Notes: generated by a model from the sequence alone, not told the origin. 64,000 nucleotides of DNA from Taxillus chinensis (GCA_023512835.1 CM042085.1:3319989-3383988); one strand, 5' to 3'; shown: positions 37,401 to 50,700, counted from the first letter of the stretch. Numbers and translations: made by a program.

Positions 37401-39467
37401 ACTGGTAGATTTCACCATTTTCAAGAATGTTTATTTTCTAATCATTAGTTTCTCTGATTGGAACTGCAATCTTCCTTCAGGTTGCTTCTTCTCATTTCAA
37501 TTTAAATCACATGGAAGCATATACAATTATTCAAAAAACTTCTATGAGATAAATACATTTCTGTGAGCACCACTGCTGTAAATTCGTAATGTGCATTTGA
37601 CTTGTCTGCACTTGCATGCTTTATTTTGACCTTCCCAGCTTTAAATTCAAAAAAAAAAAAAAAAAAGCCACTTACCGTCAAATCATTAAATATGCTAGCT
37701 AAGAGACCATATTCATGAAGTGAGACTCAAATCGACAACTATAAAAGCACAAGATGCATGAGGGCTATCTAAGATAATTAAAATCATATATACTTTGTAA
37801 CATAAGAGTAGGAAAGTCCAGCAATAGCATCACCAAAGATTAATGTTGAAAAACAGTTGAGCTAAATAGTTGAAAGACATGTTCCAGAATACATGTAGCA
37901 GCAAGCAATTTTAGACATCAGATGGTAATTTGGGTACAGGTTGTCAAAGATGCTTTCCATATAATTGCAATTGGGTGTATAATGTAAAGCACAAACCAAA
38001 AAAATATGCCTTATGAAGCACAATATTTGTAAAATAGAAACCAAAACTATGCTGAAAAATGTTTATATGTAAGTGTAAGCAATTACTCAATATCCAAAGA
38101 TTTGATGTATCCTCAGAAGCACATATAAGTTTGAAGATATTCTGGAATATGTTTAACCAAATAATTATTAAGTTCCAATGTGCACACAGAACAATATTCT
38201 TACCTAAACAAGGCCAAATTTATAGTGTTGAGTTTTAGGTCTCATCGTTTATCATTACTCTTTTTAGTTGGCATCGTGAAATATGTTTCGCCATCTCAGT
38301 TTTCATTTACTTTATCCATACCCACACGCACAAAATGAGTTTCACCAGCCTTTCCCTCCTTACCTACATTTTCTAATTATAACTGAAAACAAATCACACA
38401 TTCAGAAGGCTCACCAAATTGAGTTTTTATTAATGAGATGCCTAGCATCATAGCATGGAAGACCTGACACTTGTAAATTTAACTATCAGCTACAAGACAG
38501 TTACAAGGATGTTCAATTCTTATCATTTTTTTCCTTTCTCCCTCAATCAATTCCTCACCACACACACACACACACACAAACAAAACAAAAAAAAAAAAAA
38601 AAAAACAATTCACCAACATCCCAAAGGGGCTTCAAGATTAAAAAATCTTCAATCAATCCTCGGCTTATAGTAGACAATAACAAGAACAAAGTTGGCCATA
38701 CCTAGGAACCCATGAGCAAAATGGCACTTGCTACCAAAAGGGCAGCTCCCAGTGGTCTCCCACTTATTGCAAATCCTGGTCTTCCAATTAGACGGCTTCT
38801 GGCTCTGCCCACCATTACCAGCTCCATTCCCATACCCGCTGCCGCCCACACTGGGGCTCAGGCTTATGGCCACGCTCTCGCGGGCTCTGGACTGCTCATC
38901 GTGAAGAAATGTACAGCTTTCCCCGTAGGGGCACCCTTCCTCAGTATAGAACTTCTTGCAGTGCCTCCCCTTGTAGGCTCTCTGCGACTCGCTCCTGGAC
39001 TCGGATGAGCTGAAGGTGGGTATCTGGTGCTCCTCCCTCGGCGGCGGTTCGGCTTCGTCGTTGGCGGCCACGATCTCCTGCCAATTGGGCGGCGGCCGCC
39101 GCAGCTCCTCGATCCCGTGGGCGAAGTTGCAGTTGGTGATGTAGGGGCAGACCCCGGCGCGGAACTTGCAACACAGCTTGGTCTTGTAGAACATCTTGCC
39201 TATGGCCTTCGACCGGTTGTTGTTGTTGTTGTTGTTGTTGTTGTTGCTGCTGCTGCTGTTGTTGCCGGAGTCCGAGGAGCCCTGTGGAGTCCTGTTTTTC
39301 TTCGTCGGAGGCTCGCTGCCGGATCGGTACTGGGGGCGCGAATCGGGAGGTGGGTCGGGAATGGGACAGCCGTTCCAGTTTTGGTAATCTTCCTCGGTCG
39401 CCCATAGGGCGTGGCTGTTGTCGAAATCCGACACCGTCGCCGCAGGAAACCCGGCTCCGAAATCCAT
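34430..39467 (-). CDS. CCCH zinc-finger protein, three fingers (AtC3H12/39/56 type)
   Basis: Two exons (39467-38702 and 34710-34430) joined across a 4.0-kb intron give 348 aa in frame. The join is CTAG|GTATGG to CAG|AACTG and yields ...CHFAHGFL-ELHKYGGG, a junction conserved in this family. Finger 1 spans residues 99-117 (C-x7-C-x5-C-x3-H); fingers 2 (170-189) and 3 (233-252) are C-x8-C-x5-C-x3-H. A poly-Asn tract (75-84) precedes them. The C-terminus KGPDKISKIYGDWIDDIE is the family's signature tail and proves that the distant exon belongs here. The MDFG start is the first ATG in the frame and matches relatives. Such proteins are thought to bind RNA (AU-rich) or DNA in nucleus or cytoplasm; no target can be read from the sequence. 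Confidence 0.9.
35099..35255 (-). mobile_element. SINE-like insertion with 18-bp target duplication in the CCCH intron
   Basis: The perfect 18-bp direct repeat caagactcatttattcaa stands at 35081-35098 and 35256-35273 and flanks a 157-bp insert. On the minus strand the insert begins GCCAGAGACATGGG, has a B-box-like GGGTTGAAATCC, and ends in a T-rich tail of about 20 bases next to the target copy. This is the hallmark of target-primed insertion of a short element with a poly(T)-type end. It shares only short words with the SINE at 51-231, so it is probably another family. A second copy of cccatgtctctggc inside (35222 and 35243) is a small internal repeat. Confidence 0.7.
36075..36320. mobile_element. 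hAT-like non-autonomous element, decayed
   Basis: The left side has ctcaatgggtcaaggttgggcc, and the inverted right side reads ctgtcaatgggctgggtct. Both resemble the GTCAATGGGC-type termini common in plant hAT MITEs. The middle is AT-rich. No clear 8-bp target duplication remains. It lies in the CCCH intron. Confidence 0.35.
39216..39263 (-). repeat. Trinucleotide repeat coding poly-Asn/Ser
   Basis: A GTT run (AAC on the coding strand) followed by GCT units, inside exon 1 of the CCCH gene. It encodes the Asn tract before finger 1 and is likely length-variable. Confidence 0.9.
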
Positions 39468-39738
39468 GAGACTAGGAATTTGGGAGCCCAAACATTGGTG
39501 GAGAGAGCGACCACATAGATTTCAATTTCAGGGTTTGAAATTTAAATCGCTGCGAAAAAACAATAACAGAACCAAAAAAAAACGAAGAAAAATAAAAAAA
39601 ATTATGAACATGTAATTGAAAACTTTACTTGTGAATCCCAAATTTGAGGGGTTTGAAGAAATGGGATGTTTTATGCAGGTTATTAATATTATTATTAATT
39701 TTATTTTAAACGCTTTACGTAGCTCGATCAGAGACACT

Positions 39739-39781
39739 GTGCGTGCGTGCGTGCGTGCGTGCGTGCGCGCGCGCGCGCGCG
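39739..39781. repeat. (GTGC)n(GC)n microsatellite upstream of the CCCH gene
   Basis: Tandem GTGC units run into about 14 bases of alternating GC, some 270 bp upstream of the CCCH start codon. Alternating purine-pyrimidine DNA of this kind can adopt Z-form. Confidence 0.9.
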
Positions 39782-39879
39782 AGTGAGACTGAGATAACTC
39801 AGATGAGAAACGGGTTATCGTATTGTCTAACGCGACTGAGATAATTGTTATTTGTCTACTTCACCTGATACTCAAATCC

Positions 39880-40760
39880 AAGTCCAACCAACATTTGGCC
39901 TTTTGTGTTTTTTTACTGATTGCAACTTTCGGAAGACTAAAATTAAGTTCTTTAACAAGAAAAAAACGGTGATTTGGTTGGCTGCTAGCTAACTACATAA
40001 TAAAATTTTAAATTTAAGTGCATTTAATAAAAATGAATAAATATTTAAAGTCTTAAGGGTGACATAGAGTTTATTATTAAATTTTTTAATTTAAACATGA
40101 TTATTTTAAAAAATTATAAACCTAAATAAATTTATATCACTCATAAATACTTTTAAAATTTATTAGGTTCATAATTTTTAAAAATAATTATGCTTTCAAA
40201 AATAATATCACCAATCAATTTATTATTGGATTTCCTTAGACCTATATTTTTGAATTTCGAATAAGTGTTTTGTTTTACCAGAGCTATAATTTTTAATTAC
40301 CTTTCATCACCTAAATTTAAATGTATTAAAAGTTTATACAAAATTAATAATAAAACACTTTTCTGATTATACTTGCTTCATTAAATTATTCTTATAATTT
40401 ATAACTAATTTTGTATGACTTAAATTTATAACTTTCAAAGCATAATTAATGAGTATGCTAGCTTAATATACTATTACTTGTCAAAGCGCATGAACTATTA
40501 AAGGAAACTATAAGTAGTAAATAACAATGCTTTATTTACATTTCATTTAAAACATTATACGATAATGATGTGACATGTCAGAAATTTGTGAGAGAACAAT
40601 AGTAAGTAATGAAAAGGGAGCGTTGATGAAGTGGCAAATGAGATAAAACATGTGAAAATAAGCTATTGTTTAATATGACAATAAATAAATTAGAGCATTT
40701 ACCTTGAAAATAATCAAATACAAACTTTGATCTCGCAAAGATAAATACTAGGAGCTGTCA
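39880..40760. repeat. First copy of a diverged tandem duplication of about 880 bp
   Basis: Shared landmarks with the next copy, in the same order, are gcatttaataaaaatga, gaataagtgttttgtttta, taagtagtaaataacaatgctttattta (at 40511 here), gatgaagtggca and attagagcatttacc. No coding sequence or terminal repeats are visible. Confidence 0.75.
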
Positions 40761-41660
40761 CTTACATTTTAGTGATAAAACCAAAACCCTATGGGTCATT
40801 TATCCTATCATTTTTACTAATTGCAACTTTATAAATGCTAAATTTAAGTTCTTAACAGGAAAAATGGAAAAGAAAATATTGGTGAATTGATTGTTGCTAG
40901 CTAACTAGTTATTATCTAGAAAATAAACATTGGGATTGAAAATTAATTTACTGAGATAATAAAATTTTAAATTATCCATTAAATTTAAGTGCATTTAATA
41001 AAAATGATTAAATATTTTAAGATTTGACAATAACATGTAGATTATTATTAAATTCTTTAATTCAAAGTTTTTATTATTTGGTTTCACTAGTCCTATATTT
41101 TTAAATTTTGAATAAGTGTTTTGTTTTAACAATAGTACTGTCCCTAGGTAAAATATTATAATCGCCCTAATTTTTAGTTGATTTTCATTACATATATTCA
41201 ACGTTTTAAAAGTTCATACGAAAATAATAATAAATCATATTTTTGTGTATATTTACTTCATTAAATTATTCTTATAATTTATATTAAATTGATTAACTAA
41301 TATTGTATACATCAACTCACATAATTAATGAGGATGCTAGTTTAATATGTTATTACCTGTCAATTTGCATGAACTATTAAAGGATATCTATAAGTAGTAA
41401 ATAACAATGCTTTATTTATATTTCATTTAAAAACATTATACAATAATGGTGTGACAAAAACTTGATGAGCCAATGATGGTTGAGACTAATGGAATGAAGA
41501 GGGAGTATTGATGAAGTGGCAGGTGAGATAAAACAGGTCAAAGCTAAGTTAGTGTTTAGTATAACAAATACGTTAATAAATTAGAGCATCTACCATAAAA
41601 ATGTTAAATCAAATACAATTTCAATCTTACAAAGACGAACACTATAAGGAAAGATATGAG
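40761..41660. repeat. Second copy of the tandem duplication of about 880 bp
   Basis: This is a diverged direct copy of 39880-40760; the taagtagtaaataac block lies at 41391, exactly 880 bases further on. It has extra bases near 40915-40970 and small indels throughout. Confidence 0.75.
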
Positions 41661-42450
41661 ATACGACATATATTTTTTAGATAAAACAAAAAAATTGTAG
41701 TCATAAAATCTTTGTATATGTTAAGATTTTGTTTTTTACAAGTGTTTTTATTTTATGCTTTGAATTTTAAAAATAAGTTCTAATTGGTTTGATAGATTGT
41801 GTTTAAAAAGATTATGTTTTTCGTAAAAAAAATACTCTCGTAAAAATTAGTAAAAAAATCAAATACAGTATATTAGAACAATAAAATAGAGAAAAGATGA
41901 AAAAATGAATTTGAGTTTGAAAACTAAAAATAACTTCAAATTGTTTTGAAAACAACTAAATTATTTAAATATTATTTAAAAAATAATTATATCAAATACA
42001 TTTTATGGAATGAATTTTATTTTTGAAATTAAAATTATATATTAAAAATCAACTAATCAAATAGGCTCTAATATTTATAATTGTACATGCATATTATCCA
42101 AATTAATATGACAGCGAGCTGGCTTTTAAAAATTAAAAAATTGTTATAACTGTACAAAGGTGGTTTTATTTGATCCATAAAAACTAAAATTGATAATTTT
42201 TAAAAAATATATATATATATATATTTGAAGTGAATAAATTTATTTAAAAAATATATAAATTTAAACGAACAGCCCGTAGACTAATGTTGACCCATTTAAA
42301 AACCAAATTCGTGAACAGCTCTATTTCATATCCGATTATCCGTGGTGTGACAGAAGGTTGTGTTTTTGTTTTGTTTTTTTGTTTTTGGTAAGTTAAATGA
42401 AAGTTTGGAATCCACTCTGATCTAATAACATCACACTTGCTACAGCGAAA
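41661..42450. other. AT-rich spacer upstream of the CHORD-like gene
   Basis: Nothing recognised beyond MITE-like AT debris (about 41770-42070) and a TA run near 42212-42224. The last 150 bp precede the ATG and are the likely promoter. Confidence 0.35.
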
Positions 42451-45400
42451 ATGGAGGGGGCGATTGAGAACGGAAAAGGAGGGGCGGCACAGGGTGATGA
42501 GAAGAAGAAGCAAATAGAAGCAGCAGAAAAACTATGCAGGCGCTGCAAGAAAACGTACGATCCCTCGTCCAATGATCCTTCTTCTTGTCGATTCCATCCC
42601 TCCTTCTTCGTCTGTCGTCGTCACGATGATCAGAGGAGGTGTGTATTGTATGCATCTGCACATTCCCACGCCCCAAACGTCGATACCCGTATGTGGTTTC
42701 TGAATTCTTGTTTCGTTTCCGATCGAGAAATTGTTTTTTTTTCCTTGATCTGTTGCTTGTTTGTCTGCGTTGCTCCTTTAGATTGATGGATTCTTTTTGT
42801 TTTCCAAATAATGGTTGTCTTCTCCTTGATGGGTTTGTTTTTCCATTGAGCCATTTGATTTCAAAATTTTGGGGCCCTTGGTGACGTTGCTACTTTTTGC
42901 TCCTTGATGGGTTTGTCTTTTGATTTAAAAAGTTTAAAGATTAAAAAAATAACTATTGTAATATGACACTGCGGAACGTATAAATTGACATCTCTTCAGT
43001 GGTTTAGGCTTTGTGTTCTATTATGTGAGTCCCTACACATTTTTGGGTTGATACTATCATGGCTACGTGAGTCATGACTACTGTTTATTGTATCAATCAA
43101 ACTGTGTACCGTGTCATTGGCTATCAAACTCCCTCGAGAATGTTATCAGTTATCACGCTTTCATCGTATCCCTTCTACTCTTAATATTTGTCCTACGGTT
43201 TTTTAGATGTGTATGTTATGTTTATATAGACGAACTTCATAGGGACCAATTTGCCTCTTGTGCACTCTAATATGTGTTTTTGGGTTATTTTAATTCAAAA
43301 AAGGACTATAGATGTTTTCATCCTTCTATTATGTGTTTATGGATGATCAGATTTTTTGAGTAAGTATCCTATTTTTTTAGAAATATTTCTCTTGTTCCAC
43401 TTCAGGGAAGCTTAATAACAAGAAAAATAAAACAATGGTTGAATGAAGAGAATATGTGAATTTTAGGGGAAATTATTCTACTATTACAGGGAAGGGGAGT
43501 CTTTAAATGCTCCTAATCCTGTGCAAGTTGAATTAAGTGAGAGTAAGAGGCCAACTTAGGTGTGAAAAATGTTACATAAAATGAACATATGCTACTCTAA
43601 TACTCTTGACTTTGAACCTCTTCTTAATGATACTATCATGTCATCATACATTCTTATATAATTGACCATACAATACAAATTTATTTTGAGGTACTTGTAT
43701 TCTCACGTATAGCTCCCAATTCAAATGATATCTTGGATTCTAATCTTGTAGGTTTAGATAATCTTGTGGGTTGTCCTCTTCCTGATCATAAAAAGCATGA
43801 TAAATTTAGTTTTTCTAAACCATATTCTAATATTTTTTATATTATTTTTAATTTTATTTCTTATTATCATGTGTCCAAGTCTCACTATGCTTTTGTTCTT
43901 TAGTTCTCTTATGTGTTTATTCTTAGTTATTTTTAGGAATCTCTTGAAATTCCAAATGAAAGTCTGCTATAATAGTGGAAGTAAAGGCCCTTTAGAAGAA
44001 TTTTACTTGAGAAATGGTTGAGTTACCCCTGAATAAGAAGATGTAAATGAGTGTTTATGGTAAAGTATAAGTTAGATGGGATGACCGAAAGATATACGGT
44101 CAGATTAGTTGTCAAAGGTTACATTCAGATGTATGAGATTGACTATCAAGAAAGCTTTATTTTTGTGGCTAAAATGAGTATTGTTAGAGTTATTATTTCT
44201 CTTGCAGCTAAATTAGACGGGCCATTATGGCAGTTTGATGTGAAAAATGCTCTCATTTTTTGTGATTTAATGGAGACAATATATGAATTCTCCTTTAGAT
44301 TTTACACCAAAAGAAATAAAGGTATGTAAGCTAAAAAATGCATTGTATGATTAGAAATAGTTATCAAATGCTTGGTTTGGTTGGTTGGTTGAGTCATCAA
44401 ATGCTCTCATTAAATATGGTTTTGAGCAAGCTTTGGCGAATAGTGTGTTATATAAAAGAGATACTTAAGATTGTTTATTGTTTAAGTTGATGATGTGATT
44501 ATTACATTCAACAATATAAGCGAGATAGAAAAGTTTTAGCATTGCCTGGTTAGAGGCTATTAAATACTTGTCGAACATTGAAGTATCTTGATCCAAGCAA
44601 GAAATTTTTCTCTCTCAATGAATGTATGTCTTTGACTTCTTAGCTGGAACTGATAACTCGACTTGCGATCATATAGATATTCCTATTGAGATGAATGATG
44701 GTCTATTTATCTACCCTGATCAAGTTTCAACAAATAAGGAGAGACATTAAAAATTAGTGAGAAAATTGATCTATCTGATTCATACCTGACTTGACATATT
44801 ATATGCACTTAATAGTTAATCCAAGTAATCGACACATGATTACTGTTAGTTGTATTCTAGCATATCAAAAGTTCTCTCCAAGTAAAAGTGTTATGTTTTC
44901 AAATATAGCCATCTAAATATTATAGGATACATTGACTCTGATTTTGCTTTTGGGTATGTGTAATTTGTGATTAGTAATTGGATGACTTCGAAAAGTAAAA
45001 AACGAAATGTGATTTCTTTGTCTAGTGCAAAGGTTGAATATTGTGTGTTCATCATGATAATACATAGCTTATTTGGTTACGTCTTCTTTGTACGAAACCT
45101 CAGTTATAGCTCTTAGAAGCCTATCATGTTTTTTGGGATAACACATCTACGGTCAAAATAGTTAATAATTCTGTACAGCATGATTGAACTAGGCATATTG
45201 AATTTGATTGAAATTACATCAAGGATAATTTAAATTTGGGTGTATTAAAAGTTTCCTACATTAAGAGAGTATATTAACTAGCTGATATAATTGTTGATAA
45301 TGAGAACCACATGATAACTCATGTGGCTGTTGGTATTCTTTTCTATACATTTTTTGTATACACCTACGTAAGGTTAGAGTTGAAATGAAGTTGTATATTA

Positions 45401-47735
45401 GATGTAATCTTACTTGAATATTAGGTGTAATTAGATTTCTCAAATTAGTTACTTACCTAATTATGTATTATCCACACACGTTGTTCATTCATTTGGATAA
45501 TGAGGGGTGGGCTTGGTACATGATGAATTTGAAATGTTTTTAAAAATAATGGGTTCAGATGAATTTAAAACTATTTAATTTTTAGAATTTAGTTTTCAAA
45601 ACATATTGGTCCCGTAGTTATTTTTAAAATTATTTTTAATTATTTTTTGTTTTTAAATTTAAATTTAATTTTGTTAAAAGACTCAGATAATATATATATA
45701 CTTATTTTTATTTTATTACTTGCCTATCCAATATTTAAAAAAATAGAATTTAATTTTAAAAAACACTTTTTTTTAAAACATATTATCTCTCTTATTAAAC
45801 GAAAATTATTTTTAAATTATAATTCAACATAAATTTCAATAGAATTCAGAAACTAGAATATAAAAATTAAAACTTGTACTAAATAAACCCGAAAAGAATT
45901 ATTTTTCTTTCATCCTTTTCTACTTTCTTGAAAGCTTAAAGCATTTTCCAGCGAATCAATATTCCATAGTATCATTTCAAATGGGTGAAATATTTTCTTC
46001 TAAAATCATGCATTTGCTTTCTTTTTTTTTATACGCCATCCCTATTTTGCATCTGGTTTTTGAAAGTACAAAGGTTCACCACATAATTTTCGTAAGTTTT
46101 TCACTTTGAGACTCAAGCCAATGCTGTGGACTAGGGGTGGGTAAGGATCTTATGTTATCACAAAGTTATGATATAAATTGTCTACTGTATATGAGATGTG
46201 GCTGACTTGTGAATCAATCCAGTTATAATCACTGTAGTTACCAAGTCATGGGCTGTTAGCTTGTCCATATGTTGGGGCTTGAACCAATGTCATCCATAAA
46301 TTGCCTTTATACCGATCATTTACAATATAGCATTGGTGAAGGGCGTTGTGGGAACAGTTGCATGAGGTCTCTATTGTTTGGGTCTTACTAAAAAGACACT
46401 ACCGACTGGGCATCTATTGGATATCACTGCATTGGTGTAAAATGTTCTTCAGTAGTAGCCATTGGATGCATTTGTGCCTTGACATTGTTCTTCATTGCCT
46501 ATGGGACCGCGGTCCTTTCATTGCAGTGTTTTATGGTACCACTTTCCCGTTAAATATGAAACTGACGTCTTTATTTGTTTACAATGTCGTGGAATTGTTT
46601 TTTTTTTTTCTTAACTAATTTTATGCTTGTTTCTTTCCTCTGTTTAAAGACTATAGCTGCCTCTGTAACACACGAATTATATAGGAATTTTTAGAGACTA
46701 ATGTTTCCGATTCAATTACTTGATGAGAAAAACAAGTAATTATGGAAAATGTATCATTCATCTCGATTTACTTCCTTAAAAGGGTTTCTTCTTTTCTCCC
46801 TATATGTATTATGTTCTATGGACTTATTTATTTATTTATTTTATTTGGGGGATTAGGGGTTACAAGGAATGAAGGGCCTTCTAACCAGGGGGCTACACTT
46901 GCTTCTCCTTCGCTAAAAGTTTTGAATTAATATTAAGTAGATGCATATTTTAGCTATACTTGTTTATATTGATCATGATGGTGAAGGGGGATTCTCTACT
47001 ATTTTCAAACATCTACCTCTATTGGTGTTTGTGAAACATAGATGAGGATTGAGGAGATAAATGTAATCATACGGGTTGTTCTTGACGTTGCTATGAAACA
47101 CATTTATGTGAATTGACTCTGGTGTGCATTTGGATCATATCATATTCAGCCGTATTGTTTGATTATTGCTCCTTGAATTATTCTTGTCACGGCATTTATA
47201 TGCCAAAACGACAGTAGATGGTGTGTGGAGTTTGAAAACGTATTGCTTTCACAATTTATATTATAGCTCGAGGTGCTCTAGCTACTTATTTATGCTTGTT
47301 GGCTTGTGATAATGATTGGGGGGTGGGGTAGCTCTAGGTGTGAGTCATGTCTCAATATTTTTTTTTCTCTGAAAGCTGGATTTAATATGAAAATGACGCA
47401 ATAACTGCAGGAAAAGGACTACAAGTAAACGTAGGGACAAATTGCATGTGCAAGCAGGGATTATTATTGTTACTTATATATATATATATATATATATAGG
47501 TGAAGACCAATGTTAAATTCAGATCACCACACACAGTGACACAGTTAATTGCTTCATCCCTTAACTTCGTTAAATAATTACTAAAGAGTTTGCAACCAAT
47601 TTTGTTGGAAGGTACTACGAGTTGAAACCTGACGCTCCTCCATATGCTGCTAAGTTCTATGACTGCTGTGGGGCCGAGGACCCGGAGGCATCCGGATGCA
47701 CTTCCAGCTCCCATGTTTCATATGATGATTTATGA
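42451..47735 (+). CDS. Short Cys/His-rich protein with CHORD-like ligand pattern
   Basis: Two exons (42451-42638 and 47612-47735) join as AGGAG|GTGTGT to GGAAG|GTACTAC and give 103 aa in frame. Residues: C29-x2-C32-x13-C46-x2-H49-P, C55-x2-H58, then YDCC (81-82), SGC92-x4-H97. This order (C..C, CxxHP, CC, GCT...H) resembles the zinc-binding CHORD domain of RAR1/CHP-1, though shorter. I recall unannotated plant proteins of nearly the same text (CRRCKKTYDPSSN...PPYAAKFYDCCGAEDPEASGC), so the gene is real and conserved. The molecular function is unknown; zinc binding is inferred. The intron of nearly 5 kb contains a decayed copia element. The N-terminus is Gly/Lys-rich with no signal peptide. 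The ATG is the first in its frame. Confidence 0.82.
43440..45290 (+). mobile_element. Heavily decayed Ty1/copia pol remnant in the intron
   Basis: Short frames in the + orientation read in order as copia text. At 44051-44329 there is a reverse-transcriptase block (RYTVRLVVKGY, DYQESF, FDVKNA). It is followed by the LKNALYD and AWFGW fragments, and by RNase H-like pieces near 44930-45040 (GYIDSDFA, SLSSAKVEY). Stops and frameshifts are very frequent. I could not find LTRs or a target duplication, so the borders are approximate. Confidence 0.7.
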
Positions 47736-50700
47736 AGATGCTCCTCCTATCTTCTTCAACTCGACCCACAAAGCAGGTGAAGTATGATGATGGAAAATTA
47801 TGCCGCATGCGTGATCACCCTCAATGAGCGTTTCCCCCGTCGCCCATGCTGTGTAGGGCACTTGAAAGGATGGATATAATTGTTGCCTCGTGTTTATATA
47901 TATATATATATATAATGGATCTATTCTAGAAAATAGTTACAAGATAATTTTGAGAATATCTGGAATAGGGACACTTCGCCAATGGCTGCGGTGTGACCAC
48001 CTTTGGAGTTGTCAGTTCATTCCTTGACTTTTGCTTGAGGTTAGCAGATATTAGCTCTTTTATATGGGGTTGTGGGCATAAATGTGATTCGCGTTTTTCT
48101 TTTTCTTTTATTGCATAATTAGCCTTTTTTTTTTAGTCATGTTGTCACTTTTGGGGTGGAAGATATTTGTAATTATATTAAAAAAAAACTAAAGAGAACT
48201 CATCCGTGGTAGAGGAAGAGACTGACGACCGTTGTGTGGAGATCGGAAGTGTTGTAACTTGTAATACGTATATATAAATTATGGATCTGGAAAGGAAGAC
48301 GATGCAATGGCAGCCACCACCCCGGCATGGCCCAGAGAGCAGCTTTGAGCTTCCCCTTCCGGTTCTATTATTTTACCGTTTGCTTTCAATTGTTTTGTTT
48401 TTATTTTTGAACTTCCGTCAATGGTGTTGTTTTGGACAGATTGTTTTGTTTTCTCCACAATTATTGCGCCGAGATCAGTATCTTAAAAGCAGTCTTTCTT
48501 ATTGACCCACTTTGTATGGTAAAAAAAGTAGAAATAATTTAAGGATGGCTTGTTTTATTAGTAACTTTTAAAATTTTAAAATACTAATATTAATTTTAAT
48601 CATAAAGTGTAGATTTAAATTTTAAAAATTAAGAATATTATTTAGTTAAAAAATTTATAACAATTAAAATTATACTTTATTAAATATTTATTTGTTTATT
48701 TTGACAATTTTTTTAGCAGTTAAAAATAATTTTTTAAAAAAGCATAACATTATTAAATTGAGCTATTATTTCCCCCATGATAAAATGTCTTCGGAGCCAA
48801 CGAATTATAGAATTCAATGGTTCTCATTGCTTTGATTTATAATTTATGGGTGAGAATTTTTAAAAATTAAGTTCTATGCTAGAAAGAGAAGGTAATATAT
48901 ATTGAGATGTAGAACACAAATGAGCATATGGGGTTGTACCATCCATGAACATCATACGATAGCTCTTCAAACAATCAAATATATACAAATCACTTAAGAG
49001 TTGACAGATTAAGGGCATCCGTATGGGCACTTTTATTATAATTTGAGGATAAAATTTGATCAAAATAATGGGGTTTGAAAATGAGATTTGTACGGTGAAT
49101 CATTATATTTGAGGACATTTTTTCTCAAAACACTTTTTTATAATTATTTTTATTCACGTGAATATCCGAGTAGTTACAATAAATGTATGAGAGGTGAAAA
49201 GTAGTAAAAAGAAATTAACAATTAATATTAAAAGAGTAAAAAAAAAGATGAAAAATATGATATAAAGTAAATTATAATGAATAATATAGTGTACATTCCA
49301 AAAATATAGGAATGTTGACCGAAATGTGAATGTTCTTTTAACTTCAAAAACTTTCCTCACTGAATCAGTGATTCCATCACCCAGAATGCATGACAGCTTA
49401 GAAAAACCCGTGAACAAGTTGTCACTTCGAAACGCACGCTGCACCACCTTCGATCCCGCATGGTTCCACATCCTACGGCTGGTGTTGCGTATCGAGAGGG
49501 AACGTGTATACACATGCAGTGGTGTTTCCAGATCCCCCAAGTGACCAAGTCCCAACGCCCAGTTTGGTTTGCCTTTTTAAAAGAACAAAAACAAAAATAA
49601 AAATCCTTTTTCCCTGGGCCTTATGATCGTGAATACCGGCTATAATTATAAACGGCTCCATTTCATTCAACCTTACTTAGTTAATTACATGCTTATCAAT
49701 AAAAATGTTTACCCTGCATGTGTTAAAAAAATAGACTTTTTTTATCGAATTATATGTACATGGAGAAAGAAGTTTGCGTTTAATGAATTTGGATTTCATG
49801 ACATGATATTGAAAGTGTGTTCGCTATTATTCTAGTTTTTGTTTTTGCAAAAAAATTATTATCTGTCCTATCCTAATATATTTAAAAGAAGATATTACTA
49901 ATATATATGAATTAATTAAATTGATAGTGATGATGACGTGTAAATTATAAATAATAGTATTTTTTTCATATCAATAATCATCTGGGACATACGACATATC
50001 AACATCCCAAATTCGATCATTTTTCTTTAGTGTAAAAAATATTGCATCAATTACCACTTCTTTTCTTTCGTGAACGTATTATGAGCTTCTGGTTTGTTTT
50101 GTACGCAGTCATGCTGGTTGAATTCCTGAAGTCGTGGTATTGAAATATATATGATCGTGATCAGCTCTATAACACACACACACACACACACGTACAAGTT
50201 TTAGTGAGACCTATTAATTAATAATCATCTCAACTATCTATATTAAAAACAAATAACCTCGTTTCCCGCGTATTATTGGGATTCAAGTATCCAAATTAAC
50301 CATAAGTCCACTTTGGAGAATACACTTTGATCAAACAGTTTATTTTTAAATGAAAACTTAATTATCCACATAGCAATAATATATAATAGGAAAACAAAAA
50401 TACGTACGTGTATGTGTAAGAAAAACTCTCATGAGTTATTTGAAGCCAATATGAAGTCGGGCATATATATGGTAGGTTGGGGTGGAGACATTCTAACAAA
50501 CAACGAAATTAGAGTTTCAACAAATTGATGATTATTTTAGAATTGGTCATGATTGGCCGAAAAGGACCTTTTGTTGGCTGTTATAGCTTCCCACCTAATA
50601 AATACTTTAAGTTGGACATCAATAATTATTATTACTTTTTTGAAGAGACGGCATTAATTAATGGACCAAATATACAATTTTCATAATATCATTACAGGAG

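Noticed and set aside
39491..39514. Longer N-terminus for the CCCH protein starting upstream of MDFG
   Set aside because: The upstream codon is TTG, not ATG; relatives begin at MDFG-like text.
48281..48505. Open frame of 74 codons after the CHORD-like gene
   Set aside because: Short, hydrophobic T-rich tail and no family resemblance; most likely UTR or spacer.
49154..49555. Minus-strand open frame of 133 codons in a GC-richer patch
   Set aside because: The second half is AT-driven low complexity and the first half has no domain; could be a captured fragment but unsupported.
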